The notes under the pieces: model-generated | Database searches by the model: none | The model's input: only the letters and a program-made list of their open reading frames with translations | Told to the model about the DNA's origin: nothing | Position numbers and translations under genes: made by a program | From: Streptomyces sp. NBC_00239 | Lineage (GTDB): Bacteria; Actinomycetota; Actinomycetes; Streptomycetales; Streptomycetaceae | Direction of reading: 5' to 3' | Assembly (NCBI RefSeq): GCF_036194065.1 | Contig: NZ_CP108095.1 | Span: 2,914,001-2,978,000 of the forward strand | Length of the DNA stretch: 64,000 nucleotides | Part shown: piece after piece, positions 18,423-26,893 of the stretch | How positions within the stretch are numbered: the stretch's first letter is position 1 | Layout: each line of letters begins with the position of its first letter

Positions 18423-19309
18423 TCCGGGTGGCGTTGGCCGCGCCCGTACGGACCCTGCCGCGCGGGGGCGGGCTGGCGTACGAGCCGAAGTTCGACGGGC
18501 ACCGGCTGGTCGTCGTGCGGACCCTGACCGAGGTGGTGCTCCAGGCCCGCTCCGGGCGGATCGTCACCGCCGCCTTCCCGGACCTGGCGGCCGCGGCCCT
18601 CCAACTGCCCGCGCGGACCACGCTCGACGGCGAGGTGGTGGTGTGGCACGCGGGCCGCACGGATTTCGCGCTGGTACAGCGGCGGGCCGCGGCGACGGCG
18701 ACCAAGGCGGCGGTGCTGGCGCGCTCACTGCCCGCCTCGTACGCGGCCTTCGACGTGCTGATGCTGGCGGGGCTGGACCTGCGGTCGCGGCCGTACGAGC
18801 GGCGCCGGGCGCTGCTCGTGGACCTGCTGCTGCCGCTGGGGCCGCCGCTGCAGCCCGTACCGATGACCACCGACCCGGACCTGGCCGCCACCTGGTACGA
18901 GACGCTGCCCGCCAGCGGGATCGAGGGGCTGGTCGTCAAGCGGCTCGACCAGGCGTATCCGGCGGGGCGCCGGGGCTGGCAGAAACTGCGGCACACGGAT
19001 ACCGCGGACGCGGCGGCGGTCGGCTGGACCGGGCCGGCCCGGCGGCCCGCGAGCCTCGTCCTCGTGCTGCCGGGCGACGACACCCCGGTGGTCTCCAGCC
19101 CCCTTTCACCGGCCCTGCGGGCCGAGGTGGCCGAGGCGGCCGGGGCGGTGGCCGGGGTGGGGGCGGGTGATGCCGGGGGCACGGTGACGGCCATCGGGCT
19201 CGGGGAGGTGCCGTACCGGGTGTTCGATCCTCCGCTGATGGTCGAGGTGCGGCACACCACGGCGCGGCATCCGCCGCCGGAGGTCTTGCGCATCCGCTTG
19301 GACCGGTAG
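18419..19309 (+). CDS. ATP-dependent DNA ligase domain protein (LigD ligase part)
   Basis: 296 aa. Contains the nucleotidyl-transferase core: catalytic lysine in EPKFDGHR, TLDGEVVVW, DVLML, and EGLVVKR (motif IV), followed by a C-terminal OB-like region. It seals ends held by Ku. GTG 18419 overlaps the polymerase stop by 4 bp (GTGA) with GGAGG just upstream, so polymerase and ligase are coupled separate chains rather than one fused LigD. Confidence 0.9.
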   Translation: MIRVALAAPVRTLPRGGGLAYEPKFDGHRLVVVRTLTEVVLQARSGRIVTAAFPDLAAAALQLPARTTLDGEVVVWHAGRTDFALVQRRAAATATKAAVLARSLPASYAAFDVLMLAGLDLRSRPYERRRALLVDLLLPLGPPLQPVPMTTDPDLAATWYETLPASGIEGLVVKRLDQAYPAGRRGWQKLRHTDTADAAAVGWTGPARRPASLVLVLPGDDTPVVSSPLSPALRAEVAEAAGAVAGVGAGDAGGTVTAIGLGEVPYRVFDPPLMVEVRHTTARHPPPEVLRIRLDR

Positions 19310-19336
19310 CGCGGCGGGCTCGGAAGCAGCCCGCGC

Positions 19337-19549
19337 CGGCCGCGCCGGTCCCCTGGCGGCAGTCCCCGGCCCTGCCGACGCCCTGCGGTGCAATCCCCGG
19401 ACTCGTCGGTGCCCTGGGGCGCAATACCCAGCCTCGTCGATGCCCTCGGGCGCAATACCCAGCCTGGCCGGCGTCGCGGGGCGCAATTCCCAGCCTCGCC
19501 GGTGCCCTGGGCGCAATACCCAGCCTTGTCGGCGCTGCGTGCGGCAAAT
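19337..19549. repeat. array of ~31-bp degenerate tandem repeats (locus 1)
   Basis: Seven units of 30-31 bp in the pattern GGCGCAATACCCAGCCTCG followed by a variable CCGGNGNNNNNGGG end; the last unit merges into the left arm of the palindromic element at 19550. Units differ by several bases, so the array is old or diverging. It has no unique spacers, so it is not a CRISPR. Confidence 0.85.
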
Positions 19550-19800
19550 CCAGCCTCGCCGGCGTTTGAGGCGCGGGGTTTGAGGCGGAGCCCCAAGACC
19601 AACCCGGCTGACGCCGGGCACCGGGCCCTGCCCGGACCCGCTCCTCAAACGCCGGAGGGGCTAAAGGGTGCGCGGGGTAGCCGGGCTCCGCCCGGAGCCG
19701 CTCCTCAAACGCCGGAGGGGCTGAAGGCGTGCGCGGGGTCACCGGGCCCTGCCCGGACCCGCTCCTCAAACGCCGGAGGGGCTGAAGGGTGCGCGGGGTT
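19550..19800. repeat. palindromic element, locus 1, with right arm in three copies
   Basis: Left arm CCAGCCTCGCCGGCGTTTGA begins at 19550; the first right arm (CTCCTCAAACGCCGGAGGGG) ends at 19662. The right arm with its GGGC-TGCCCGGA-type hairpin is repeated twice more, about every 60 bp (to 19740 and 19800). It lies between the convergent ligase gene and NERD paralogue and is related to the elements at 24188 and 53811. Confidence 0.85.
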
Positions 19801-19812
19801 GGCTGAAGGGAG

Positions 19813-20610
19813 CTACGCCCGCAACCAGCTGCGGCGGTCGCGGGCCGTGGCGTAGAGGGCGTCTGTCTCCGCGGGTTTCAGGACGCCGGTCAGGCCGGCC
19901 AGGGCGGCCGCCGCGCCCTCGCGCAGGATGCGGACCTCGCGCTGGGTGGCGGCCACCGACAGGCCGGCGGCGTCGATCACGGCCAGTGCCGGGAGCACCG
20001 CCGTGGCCAGCGCGCGCCCGGCCCGGTCGGCGGCCTGTCGGGCGCGGCGCGGCTCCGCTTCGGGCTCGGTGCGGGCCACCGACAACAGCAGGTCGCCCAC
20101 CGAGGCGCGCCGGCCGCGGGCGGTGGCGGTCCGTACGGCGAACACCCCGCCCGGCCCGATCAGCAGGTGGTCGATGCGGTCCCGGCCGGGCAGCGGCACG
20201 GCGTGCAGGACCCGCCAGCCGGCCCCTTCGAGGGTGTCGAGCTCCGCGCCGAACTGCTGCTGTGCCTGGAGCAGGGGCCGCCGGCGGAGCCGGGAGCGGG
20301 CGCCCGCGCCGTCGTGTTCGAGGTCGCCGAGGAGGAGTTCGCCGGGCCGGTTGGGGGCGAGGTCGTCGTCCGGGCGCAGGGCGAGCCGGGCGAGTTCGGC
20401 GGCCGTCGGCACGGGCGGCGGGCCGATGGTCCAGGTGCCGGTGAGGTACGGGCGCAGCGCGGCGAGCACCGCGTCGGAGTCCCGTTCCGCGAGCAGGCTG
20501 ATCCGCCCGGCATCGCGGTCGTACCAGGCCACGGCGCGGCCGTCGGCCGCGGTCACGTACAGCAGGCCCCGGCCGTGTCGTCCGGCCGGTGTCACACGCA
20601 GTCCGCGCAT
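19813..20610 (-). CDS. degenerate NERD-domain paralogue
   Basis: 265 aa, homologous along its length to the NERD protein at 7469-8446 but without the proline-rich linker. Alignable features: LYVTAADGRAVAWYDRDAGRIS, GWRVLHAVPLPGRDRIDHLLIGPGGVFAV and the C-terminal DALYATARDRRSWL. In the nuclease-like motif Asp147 is kept, but the lysine position is alanine (VRTAT instead of VNTKN) and the glutamate position appears to be glutamine. Nuclease activity is therefore doubtful; binding may remain. ATG 20610 follows GGGTGG. Confidence 0.75.
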   Translation of the reverse strand: MRGLRVTPAGRHGRGLLYVTAADGRAVAWYDRDAGRISLLAERDSDAVLAALRPYLTGTWTIGPPPVPTAAELARLALRPDDDLAPNRPGELLLGDLEHDGAGARSRLRRRPLLQAQQQFGAELDTLEGAGWRVLHAVPLPGRDRIDHLLIGPGGVFAVRTATARGRRASVGDLLLSVARTEPEAEPRRARQAADRAGRALATAVLPALAVIDAAGLSVAATQREVRILREGAAAALAGLTGVLKPAETDALYATARDRRSWLRA

Positions 20611-20871
20611 CGCGCCACCCCCCTGCCCGCGCCCCGGCGCGCGAGCCCCTGCCCATGGGAGCAGCAGCGCGGGCCGGGGGCAATACGCCGGGCAGGGCCG
20701 GGGCGCGTGTAACGACACCGCCGGGATGGTTACGGCCGGCTGTTACAAAGCAGCGGCCATGCCGCAATGGCGTGCCCCTACGTTGATCGGACAGCGTGAC
20801 CGCCGCCCCCGGCGCGACCGCCCTCCGCGCGCCGGCCTCCGGCGCGGCCGCCCCGACGAAGGACACCTGCC

Positions 20872-21480
20872 GTGCACACCCTCCGCCGCCGCACTCTGTT
20901 CCGTGCCGCCGCAGTCGCCGCCGTCATCGGCTGTGTGCCGGCCCTCTCCGCGGCCCAGGCCTTCGCCGAGCCGGCCCCCGCGGCCCCGGCCGTGCACCGC
21001 ACCCTGGTCAAGAGCCTGCCGCTGGCCGACGGCCGTTCCACCGCGCACGTCTACCGGGTGGGGGAGGGCTACGAGGCCGACATCGTCACCGCAGGCGCCG
21101 CCCGGTCCACCGTGTCCAGCCGGGACGGCGCGGCCGCCGGCTACGACGGTCGGGACGGCCTGCACGTGGCGCTGCGGCCCGACGGCCGCCTGTCGTCGTC
21201 GGTGAACGGCGCCGTCAAGGGTCCGGGGCCGGGGTCGGACCCCGTGCCCGACGGCTACAAGACCGCGCACCGCACCGGGCAGGCCGTACCGGCCGGCGAC
21301 GTACCGGCCGACGGCGTACGGGCGGCCGACCCCGGCACTGTCGAGGCGCTGCGGCTCGGCGCGGTCGCGGACCAGCCGGGCGGCGGCATGGTGCTGCTCG
21401 CGGCGGGCGGCGGCATCGCGGCGGTCGGGGCCGCCGGCCTCGGCTTCGCGATGATGCGGCGCGGCCGCACCGTGGCCTGA
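20872..21480 (+). CDS. secreted, C-terminally membrane-anchored protein of unknown function
   Basis: 202 aa. Signal peptide: MHTLRRRTLFRAAAVAAV then hydrophobic core and AQAFA cleavage region at about residue 32. The middle (VHRTLVKSLPLADGRSTAHVYRVGEGYEADIVT) has no family I know; the C-terminus has a hydrophobic helix (about 172-195) followed by MRRGR, a typical stop-transfer anchor. GTG 20872 follows AAGGA. Confidence 0.65.
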   Translation: MHTLRRRTLFRAAAVAAVIGCVPALSAAQAFAEPAPAAPAVHRTLVKSLPLADGRSTAHVYRVGEGYEADIVTAGAARSTVSSRDGAAAGYDGRDGLHVALRPDGRLSSSVNGAVKGPGPGSDPVPDGYKTAHRTGQAVPAGDVPADGVRAADPGTVEALRLGAVADQPGGGMVLLAAGGGIAAVGAAGLGFAMMRRGRTVA

Positions 21481-21636
21481 GGCCCGCCCGCCCCACACCT
21501 GTCCCGCTTCCGCTCCGCTCCCCCGCCCGTCCCTGCCCCCCGCTCGCCCCGCAGGTAGACAAAAGGGATTTACATCCGCATATGGTGAACAGGGACAGAA
21601 GCCGGTGAGAGGGTGAGAGGGAGGACGCAGAGACCC

Positions 21637-22764
21637 GTGAAGCTGCGCCGCACGGCCGGGACGGCCGCGACCACGCGGACCACCCCGGCACCCCCGGCAC
21701 CCCCTGCACCCCCGGTTACGCGGACCACCCGGGCCGCGGGCACCAGCCGGGCCTCCGAGGACGCCGGCACCGCCCGGACCGCCGGACCCGCTCGCACCGC
21801 CGGGCCCGCTCGCACCGCCCGCACCCCCGACCCCACCCGCCTCACTCGGGTCCCCCATCCCCTCCACCTCGCCCACCTCGCCAGCCTCGTCCACCTCGCT
21901 CGCCTCGTCCGCCTCACTCGCCTCGCCCGCCCCTTCCGCCCCGTCCGCCTCACCCGGGTCGTCGGCCCCGTCGCGGTGCTCGCCGCCGCCGCGCTCGCCA
22001 CGGCCGGCTGTGGGGCCACCGGTCGGCTGGAGAGCGCCGGTCCGACCCCGATCGCGAGCGGTCCCGTGCACCTGTGGCCCACCCGCCAGGGCGCCTCGCC
22101 GCTGCCCGCCGACCCCGGCGGCAGGCCGCCCGAGTACGTGACGGGCATCCCGCCGGTCACCGGGCAGAACGTGCACCAGGTGGACCCGCTGGCGCTGGTA
22201 CGGGCCGAGCAGGAGGCCACCCGGGGCGTGCAGACCGGCCCGGACTGGCTCCCCGACGAGGTGGTCGCCGGGCTCCGCCGGTGCAAGGCGGCAGGGGATC
22301 CCGGCTGCCCGGTGCTCAAGCCGTACTACCGCGACCTGACCGGCAACAACCGCGACGAACTGGTCCTCGGCATCGAGCTGCCGGACCGCCAGCTCGCCCT
22401 GCGGGCCTACACCGCGGACCCGGACGGGCGGCTGAACCGGATCATGGGCACCATCGAGTCCGTGATCAGCGTGGAACTCGCCGGGCGCGACATCATCCTG
22501 CGGGTGCCGGGCGGCAATCCGGGCTACGAGTGGAACATCGCCTGGTCCTGGGACCCCAAGCAGCGCACGATGCTGATGACGCGCGACCAGATCCTGCGGG
22601 TGCCGGCGCCCGAGGGCACCCCGGCCGAGTCCCCCGGCCCCAAGACGGCCGCCCCCTCCGTCGCTCCGCCCGCCGCCACGTCCGCCGCCACCCCCTCCGC
22701 CCTGCCGCCCTCCGCCCCCTCCGCCCTTGCGTCCGCCACTCCCTCCGCCGCGGGCCCGCGATGA
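21637..22764 (+). CDS. lipoprotein coupled to a sensor kinase
   Basis: About 375 aa. A long Arg/Thr/Pro/Leu repeat-rich leader (including PAPPAPPAPP and RLARL-type repeats) precedes a hydrophobic stretch and lipobox LATAGC at about residue 120, so the true start could be much further downstream. The mature part (PVHLWPTRQGASPLP, YYRDLTGNNRDELVLGIELPDRQL, NPGYEWNIAWSWDPKQRTMLM) is a secreted domain seen beside sensor kinases, ending in an Ala/Pro/Ser tail. GTG 21637 has GGAGGA upstream; GTG 21613 is an alternative. The stop overlaps the kinase start (ATGA). Confidence 0.7.
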   Translation: MKLRRTAGTAATTRTTPAPPAPPAPPVTRTTRAAGTSRASEDAGTARTAGPARTAGPARTARTPDPTRLTRVPHPLHLAHLASLVHLARLVRLTRLARPFRPVRLTRVVGPVAVLAAAALATAGCGATGRLESAGPTPIASGPVHLWPTRQGASPLPADPGGRPPEYVTGIPPVTGQNVHQVDPLALVRAEQEATRGVQTGPDWLPDEVVAGLRRCKAAGDPGCPVLKPYYRDLTGNNRDELVLGIELPDRQLALRAYTADPDGRLNRIMGTIESVISVELAGRDIILRVPGGNPGYEWNIAWSWDPKQRTMLMTRDQILRVPAPEGTPAESPGPKTAAPSVAPPAATSAATPSALPPSAPSALASATPSAAGPR

Positions 22765-24032
22765 GGTTCCGGCTGCCCGCCTGGACGGCGACCCTCACCT
22801 GGAAGTCCGCCTGCTTCATCGTCGTGATGTGCTGCACGCTGGCGGCCGTACTCGGCGGGCTCGTGCACGTCGAAGTGACCCGGCAGACCGTCCACACGGC
22901 CCGCGAGAAGGCACTCGCCAAACTGACGGACACGGCCCGCGCGTACGAGGCGGGCGACCCGCTGCCGCACGGCTCCGGCATCGACCCGGCGGGCCTGCCG
23001 CACGCGCTGCGCGAACTCGCGGCCGGCGGCAGCCGCGGTACGGCCGTCGCCATGCTGGACGGGGTCCCGACCATGTGGGCGGCCGGCCCCGCCGACGGCC
23101 GGGCGCTCGCCACCACCATCGACTACAGCCAGAGCGCGAGCACGATCAGCGGCCTCGACAACGCGATCATCGGCTCGTCCGTGCTGGCCATCGGCCTGAC
23201 CCTGCTGGTCGGCGCCTTCGCGGTCACCCGCGTCACCCGGCGGCTGCACCAGACCGCCCTGGTGGCACGCCGGATCAGCCAGGGCGACCTGGACGCGCGG
23301 GTCGACGACCCCCGCGCGAAGGACCCCGGCCGGTACCCGGACGAGGTGACCACGGTGGCGGGCGCCCTGGACACGATGGCCTCGACCCTCCAGGCCAAGC
23401 TGCTGAGCGAGCAGCGGTTCACCGCCGACGTGGCGCACGAGCTGCGGACCCCGCTGACCGGCCTGTCGGCCGCGGCGGAGCTGCTGCCGGAGAGCCGGCC
23501 GACCGAGATGGTCCGCGAACGGGTACGCACCATGCGGCAGCTGACCGAGGACCTGCTGGAGATCTCCCGGCTGGACTCGGGCAGCGAGCGCCTGGAGACC
23601 GACCTGCACAGGCTGGGGCCGCTGGCTGAACGGGCGGCCCGGGCCGCGGGCCGGCCCACCGAGGTCGCCGTGGTCCGGGACCTGTACGTCGAGACCGACC
23701 GGCGGCGCCTGGAGCGGGTGCTGGGCAACCTGGTGGCCAACGCGCACAAGCACGGGCGGGAGCCGGTGGTCCTGACGGTGGACGGGCCGGTGGTGTCGGT
23801 CCGCGACCACGGTGACGGCTATCCGGAGTACCTGGTGGCGCACGGGCCGCAGCGGTTCCGCACCGAGGCGGGGGCGGGGGGCAAGGGGCACGGGCTGGGG
23901 CTGACCATTGCCGTGGGGCAGGCGGAGGTGATCGGTGCGGATCTGGTCTTCCGCAACGCCCCCGACGGCGGCGCCCTCGCCGTCCTCACCCTCCCCCTCC
24001 CACCGCCACACCCCCCAACACCCCCCACCTGA
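22761..24032 (+). CDS. membrane sensor histidine kinase (no adjacent response regulator)
   Basis: 423 aa. Two membrane helices (about residues 13-35 and 135-157) flank an extracytoplasmic sensor segment; then HAMP, a dimerisation domain with phospho-acceptor His226 in ADVAHELRTP, and a HATPase domain (NLVANAHKHG, VRDHGDGYP, KGHGLGL). The ATPase G1 box reads DHGDG rather than the usual DxGxG, with no clear loss of function. It is coupled to the upstream lipoprotein gene by a 4-bp overlap, suggesting the lipoprotein modulates it. No regulator gene lies nearby. Confidence 0.88.
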   Translation: MRFRLPAWTATLTWKSACFIVVMCCTLAAVLGGLVHVEVTRQTVHTAREKALAKLTDTARAYEAGDPLPHGSGIDPAGLPHALRELAAGGSRGTAVAMLDGVPTMWAAGPADGRALATTIDYSQSASTISGLDNAIIGSSVLAIGLTLLVGAFAVTRVTRRLHQTALVARRISQGDLDARVDDPRAKDPGRYPDEVTTVAGALDTMASTLQAKLLSEQRFTADVAHELRTPLTGLSAAAELLPESRPTEMVRERVRTMRQLTEDLLEISRLDSGSERLETDLHRLGPLAERAARAAGRPTEVAVVRDLYVETDRRRLERVLGNLVANAHKHGREPVVLTVDGPVVSVRDHGDGYPEYLVAHGPQRFRTEAGAGGKGHGLGLTIAVGQAEVIGADLVFRNAPDGGALAVLTLPLPPPHPPTPPT

Positions 24033-24187
24033 CCCGTCCTCACCGGCCGACTCCGCGCCACCCTCAGCCTGGCCGGCTGCCCGGCGGGCAACTTCCAGCC
24101 TCGCGAGCTGTCCGGCGGGCACCATCCAGCCTCGCCGACTACCCGAGGGACACCCTCCAGCCCCGCCAGCTACCCGAGGGACACCCT
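24033..24187. repeat. left ~31-bp repeat array, locus 2
   Basis: About four and a half units of 31 bp, each opening with TCCAGCCTCGCC or a variant and ending in CGAGGGACACCC or CGGCGGGCACC. The final unit runs into the left arm of the element at 24188. Direct repeats, no spacers. Confidence 0.85.
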
Positions 24188-24302
24188 CCAGCCCCGCCGG
24201 CGTTTGAGGCGCGGGTCCGGGCGGAGCCCGGTGCCCGGCGGAGCCGGGTTGGTCGTTGGGGCTCCGCCCCAAACCCCGCGCCTCAAACGCCGGCGAGGCT
24301 GG
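24188..24302. repeat. 115-bp palindromic element, locus 2
   Basis: Terminal inverted arms of about 27 bp: left CCAGCCCCGCCGGCGTTTGA continuing to GGCGCGG, right the inverse (CCGCGCCTCAAACGCCGGCG). Inside are three smaller hairpins: CGGGCGGAGCCCG, CCCGGCGGAGCCGGG and TTGGGGCTCCGCCCCAA. It is almost identical to the element at 53811-53926. It lies between the convergent kinase and SHOCT genes. Confidence 0.9.
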
Positions 24303-24520
24303 GTTTGCCGCACGCAACGCCGGCAAGCCCGGGAGTGCACCCCAGGGCGCCGGCGAGGCTGGAATTCGCGCCCGCAGGGTCGGCGAGGCCGGGAGTTGCG
24401 TCTCGGGCACCGGCGAGGCCCAGGGGTTGTGCCCCGGGCACCGGCGAGGCCGGGAGTCACCCCCAGGGCGCCGGCGAGGTTGGGAGTCGCTCCCCGGGCA
24501 CGGGGAGGCTGGGGCGCGTC
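24303..24520. repeat. right ~30-bp repeat array, locus 2, inverted orientation
   Basis: About seven units of 29-31 bp such as CCCAGGGCGCCGGCGAGGCT, in the opposite orientation to the left array, each resembling the outer end of the right arm (CGCCGGCGAGGCTGGG). The whole locus is thus a mirror-like arrangement around the palindrome. Confidence 0.85.
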
Positions 24521-24531
24521 GGGGTGCGGGC

Positions 24532-24915
24532 TCAGGGCGGGCCGAGGAGGCGGGACTTGGCTGTGGCGAATTCCTCCGGGGTGAGGAGCCCTTCGCGAGC
24601 CAGGCCCGCCAGGCTGGCCAGCTGCCCGGCCAGACCGCCCGGCGCCGCGCCGGCCCCGGACGCGGGCGCAGGCCCGGACGCGGGCCCGGACGCGGGCCCG
24701 GACGCGGACGCGGGCCCAGACGCAGATCCGGCCCCGGACGCGGCCCCGGCCTCGGGCGCCCCGCCCCCAGGCACCGGCGCGCCCTCAGGACCGGCGGCGC
24801 CCCCGGCCTTGCCGTTCCAGACGTACACGCCGCTCGCGAGCAGCCCCCGCAGCAGTGGGGCGCCGGGTGGGCGGGTGGTGGGGTGGACTTCGGGGTGGAC
24901 GGGGCGGATGAACAT
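24532..24915 (-). CDS. SHOCT-domain protein
   Basis: 127 aa. Residues 1-48 carry a short hydrophobic segment (LLRGLLASGVYVW); the centre is a Pro/Ala/Gly/Ser run from hexamer-type repeats; the last 25 residues are a clear SHOCT domain (LAGLAREGLLTPEEFATAKSRLL), a short C-terminal module of oligomerising or cell-envelope proteins. ATG 24915 overlaps the stop of the DUF6325 gene by one base, so both are co-translated. Confidence 0.8.
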   Translation of the reverse strand: MFIRPVHPEVHPTTRPPGAPLLRGLLASGVYVWNGKAGGAAGPEGAPVPGGGAPEAGAASGAGSASGPASASGPASGPASGPAPASGAGAAPGGLAGQLASLAGLAREGLLTPEEFATAKSRLLGPP

Positions 24916-25328
24916 CAGCGGACCAGGCCTTTCGCCGTGCGGACCTGTTCCAGCCGGTCGGCCGGGATGCGGACGGAGCCGGCGATCCGGCCGCCGGCCG
25001 CCCGTACGGCCACCGCCGCGTCCTCGGCCCACACGTGTTCGACGAGGACGAGCAGCGCGCAGCTGCCGCGTTCCAGCAGGTCGGCGGCCTCCGCCACGTC
25101 TTCGGGGCCGATGAGCGGGGCGGCCTCACGGCCCGTCAGCAGACCCTGCAGTTCGACGAACTCGTCGAGTTCGGCCGCCCGCACCTCGCCCGCCGCGGTC
25201 TTGGTGGCCACGAGCGCGTCGATCAGGCGTACGTTCCCGGTCTTGCGCAGCCCCATGACGGCGGAGACGGCCTGGACGCGCAGCTGCTCTTCGGGGAAGG
25301 CGAGAACGATGAACTCCACAGGCCCCAT
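24915..25328 (-). CDS. DUF6325-family protein
   Basis: 137 aa, soluble. MGPVEFIVLAFPEEQL at the start, alternating β and α segments, and the C-terminal GSVRIPADRLEQVRTAKG pattern match DUF6325 (related to DUF1269), a family commonly paired with SHOCT proteins in actinobacteria. Function unknown. ATG 25328 follows GGGAG. The promoter must lie in the 98-bp gap to the divergent FtsW/RodA gene. Confidence 0.8.
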   Translation of the reverse strand: MGPVEFIVLAFPEEQLRVQAVSAVMGLRKTGNVRLIDALVATKTAAGEVRAAELDEFVELQGLLTGREAAPLIGPEDVAEAADLLERGSCALLVLVEHVWAEDAAVAVRAAGGRIAGSVRIPADRLEQVRTAKGLVR

Positions 25329-25426
25329 GCGACGGCTCCCTGCCCTGTTCTGACGTTTCTTCAGCACACTATGACATGGGCAGACATTAAGGGGCATAAG
25401 CAGCGGACGCTTGCTACGTTGCCAAT

Positions 25427-26893
25427 ATGACCGCAATGACGGCAAAGGCGGCGGACCCCGCATCGCCCGACGCGCACCGCCCCCGGCGCAGAGGGACCGA
25501 ACTGGCCCTCCTCGCGGGCGCCGTCGTGATCGTCCTCCTCGGTCACGTCTACGCCGGCCTCGCCACGCGCGGCCACCTGCCCCCGGACACCTCCCGGTAC
25601 GCGGCCGCCCTCGGCACCGCCGCCCTGCTCGCGCACCTCGCCGTGCGGTTCTGCGCCCCGTACGCGGATCCGCTGCTGCTGCCCATCGCGGTCCTGCTGA
25701 ACGGGCTCGGGCTGGTGCTGATCTCGCGGCTCGACCTGGAGACCCCGGGTCAGATCGCCGCCCGCACCCAGCTGATCTGGTCGGCGCTGGGCCTGGCGCT
25801 GTTCGCCGCGGTCGTGGTGCTGCTGCGCGACCACCGGGTGCTCCAGCGGTACGCGTACCTGTCGGTGGCCGCGGCGCTGCTGCTGATGCTGGCGCCGGTG
25901 CTGTTCCCGCCGGTGAACGGGGCGCACATCTGGATCCGGGTGGGCGGCCTGTCCTTCCAGCCCGGCGAGTTCGCCAAGGTGCTGCTGGCCCTGTTCTTCG
26001 CGACGTACCTGGCCGCGAACCGCACTGCGCTCGCGCTGACCGGCCGGCCCGTGATCGGCCGGCTGCGCCTGCTGCCGGGCCGAGTGCTGGCGCCGATCCT
26101 GGCGATCTGGCTGCTCAGCGTGGGGGTGCTGGTCCTGGAGCGGGACCTGGGCACCTCGCTGCTCTTCTTCGGCCTGTTCGTGATCATGCTGTTCGTGGCC
26201 ACCGGCCGGATCGGCTGGATCGCGGTGGGGCTGCTGCTCGCGGGCCTCGGCGCGTACGCGGTGGGCACCTTCGAACCGCACGTGCACAGCCGGGTCGAGG
26301 ACTGGCTGAATCCTTTCGCCTCCATCGAGGAGGGCCGCGGCCCCGGCCAGCTGGCCCAGTCGCTCTTCGCGTTCGGCGCGGGCGAGCTGCTCGGCACCGG
26401 CCTCGGGCACGGCCATTCCATCCTGATCGGCTTCGCCGCCAAGTCCGACTTCATCCTGGCCACGGCCGGCGAGGAGCTCGGATTCGCCGGGCTCGCCGCG
26501 ATCCTCCTGCTGTACGGGCTGCTGGTCGCGCGCGGGTTCGGGGCGGGGCTCGCGCTGCGGGATCCGTTCGGTCGGCTGCTGGCGACCGGGCTCGCCTCGA
26601 TCGTGGCCCTCCAGGTGTTCGTGATCACCGGCGGGGTGACCGGGCTGATCCCGCTGACCGGCATGGCGATGCCGTTCCTCGCCCAGGGCGGCTCCTCGGT
26701 GGTCACCAACTGGGTCATCGTCGCCCTGTTGATCCGGCTCAGCGACTGCGCCCGCCGACCGGAGCCCGATCCGGGGGCACGGCCGGAGCCGCCGCCGACC
26801 CTCGTGGGGCCGCCGGGGGCGCGGCCCACGGGCCCGCAGCCGGGCGCCGCCGGGGACGCGGACCCGGACGCGGCCGGGGAGGGACCCCGGTGA
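25427..26893 (+). CDS. FtsW/RodA/SpoVE-family (SEDS) peptidoglycan polymerase
   Basis: 488 aa with about ten membrane helices. SEDS proteins polymerise lipid II into glycan strands with a partner class B PBP. Signature stretches: HIWIRVGGLSFQPGEFAKV, ERDLGTSLLFFG (the conserved acidic residue), GLGHGHSILIGFAAKSDFILATAGEELGF and TGMAMPFLAQGGSSV. The C-terminal 50 residues are Pro/Gly/Asp-rich. Its stop overlaps the PBP start (GTGA), a standard SEDS-PBP pair. It is probably a second pair beside the one in the pknB region, not the division FtsW. Confidence 0.9.
   Translation: MTAMTAKAADPASPDAHRPRRRGTELALLAGAVVIVLLGHVYAGLATRGHLPPDTSRYAAALGTAALLAHLAVRFCAPYADPLLLPIAVLLNGLGLVLISRLDLETPGQIAARTQLIWSALGLALFAAVVVLLRDHRVLQRYAYLSVAAALLLMLAPVLFPPVNGAHIWIRVGGLSFQPGEFAKVLLALFFATYLAANRTALALTGRPVIGRLRLLPGRVLAPILAIWLLSVGVLVLERDLGTSLLFFGLFVIMLFVATGRIGWIAVGLLLAGLGAYAVGTFEPHVHSRVEDWLNPFASIEEGRGPGQLAQSLFAFGAGELLGTGLGHGHSILIGFAAKSDFILATAGEELGFAGLAAILLLYGLLVARGFGAGLALRDPFGRLLATGLASIVALQVFVITGGVTGLIPLTGMAMPFLAQGGSSVVTNWVIVALLIRLSDCARRPEPDPGARPEPPPTLVGPPGARPTGPQPGAAGDADPDAAGEGPR

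Noticed and set aside
24303..24520. CRISPR-like repeat array
   Set aside because: Units are degenerate and contiguous, without unique spacers, and no cas gene is nearby.
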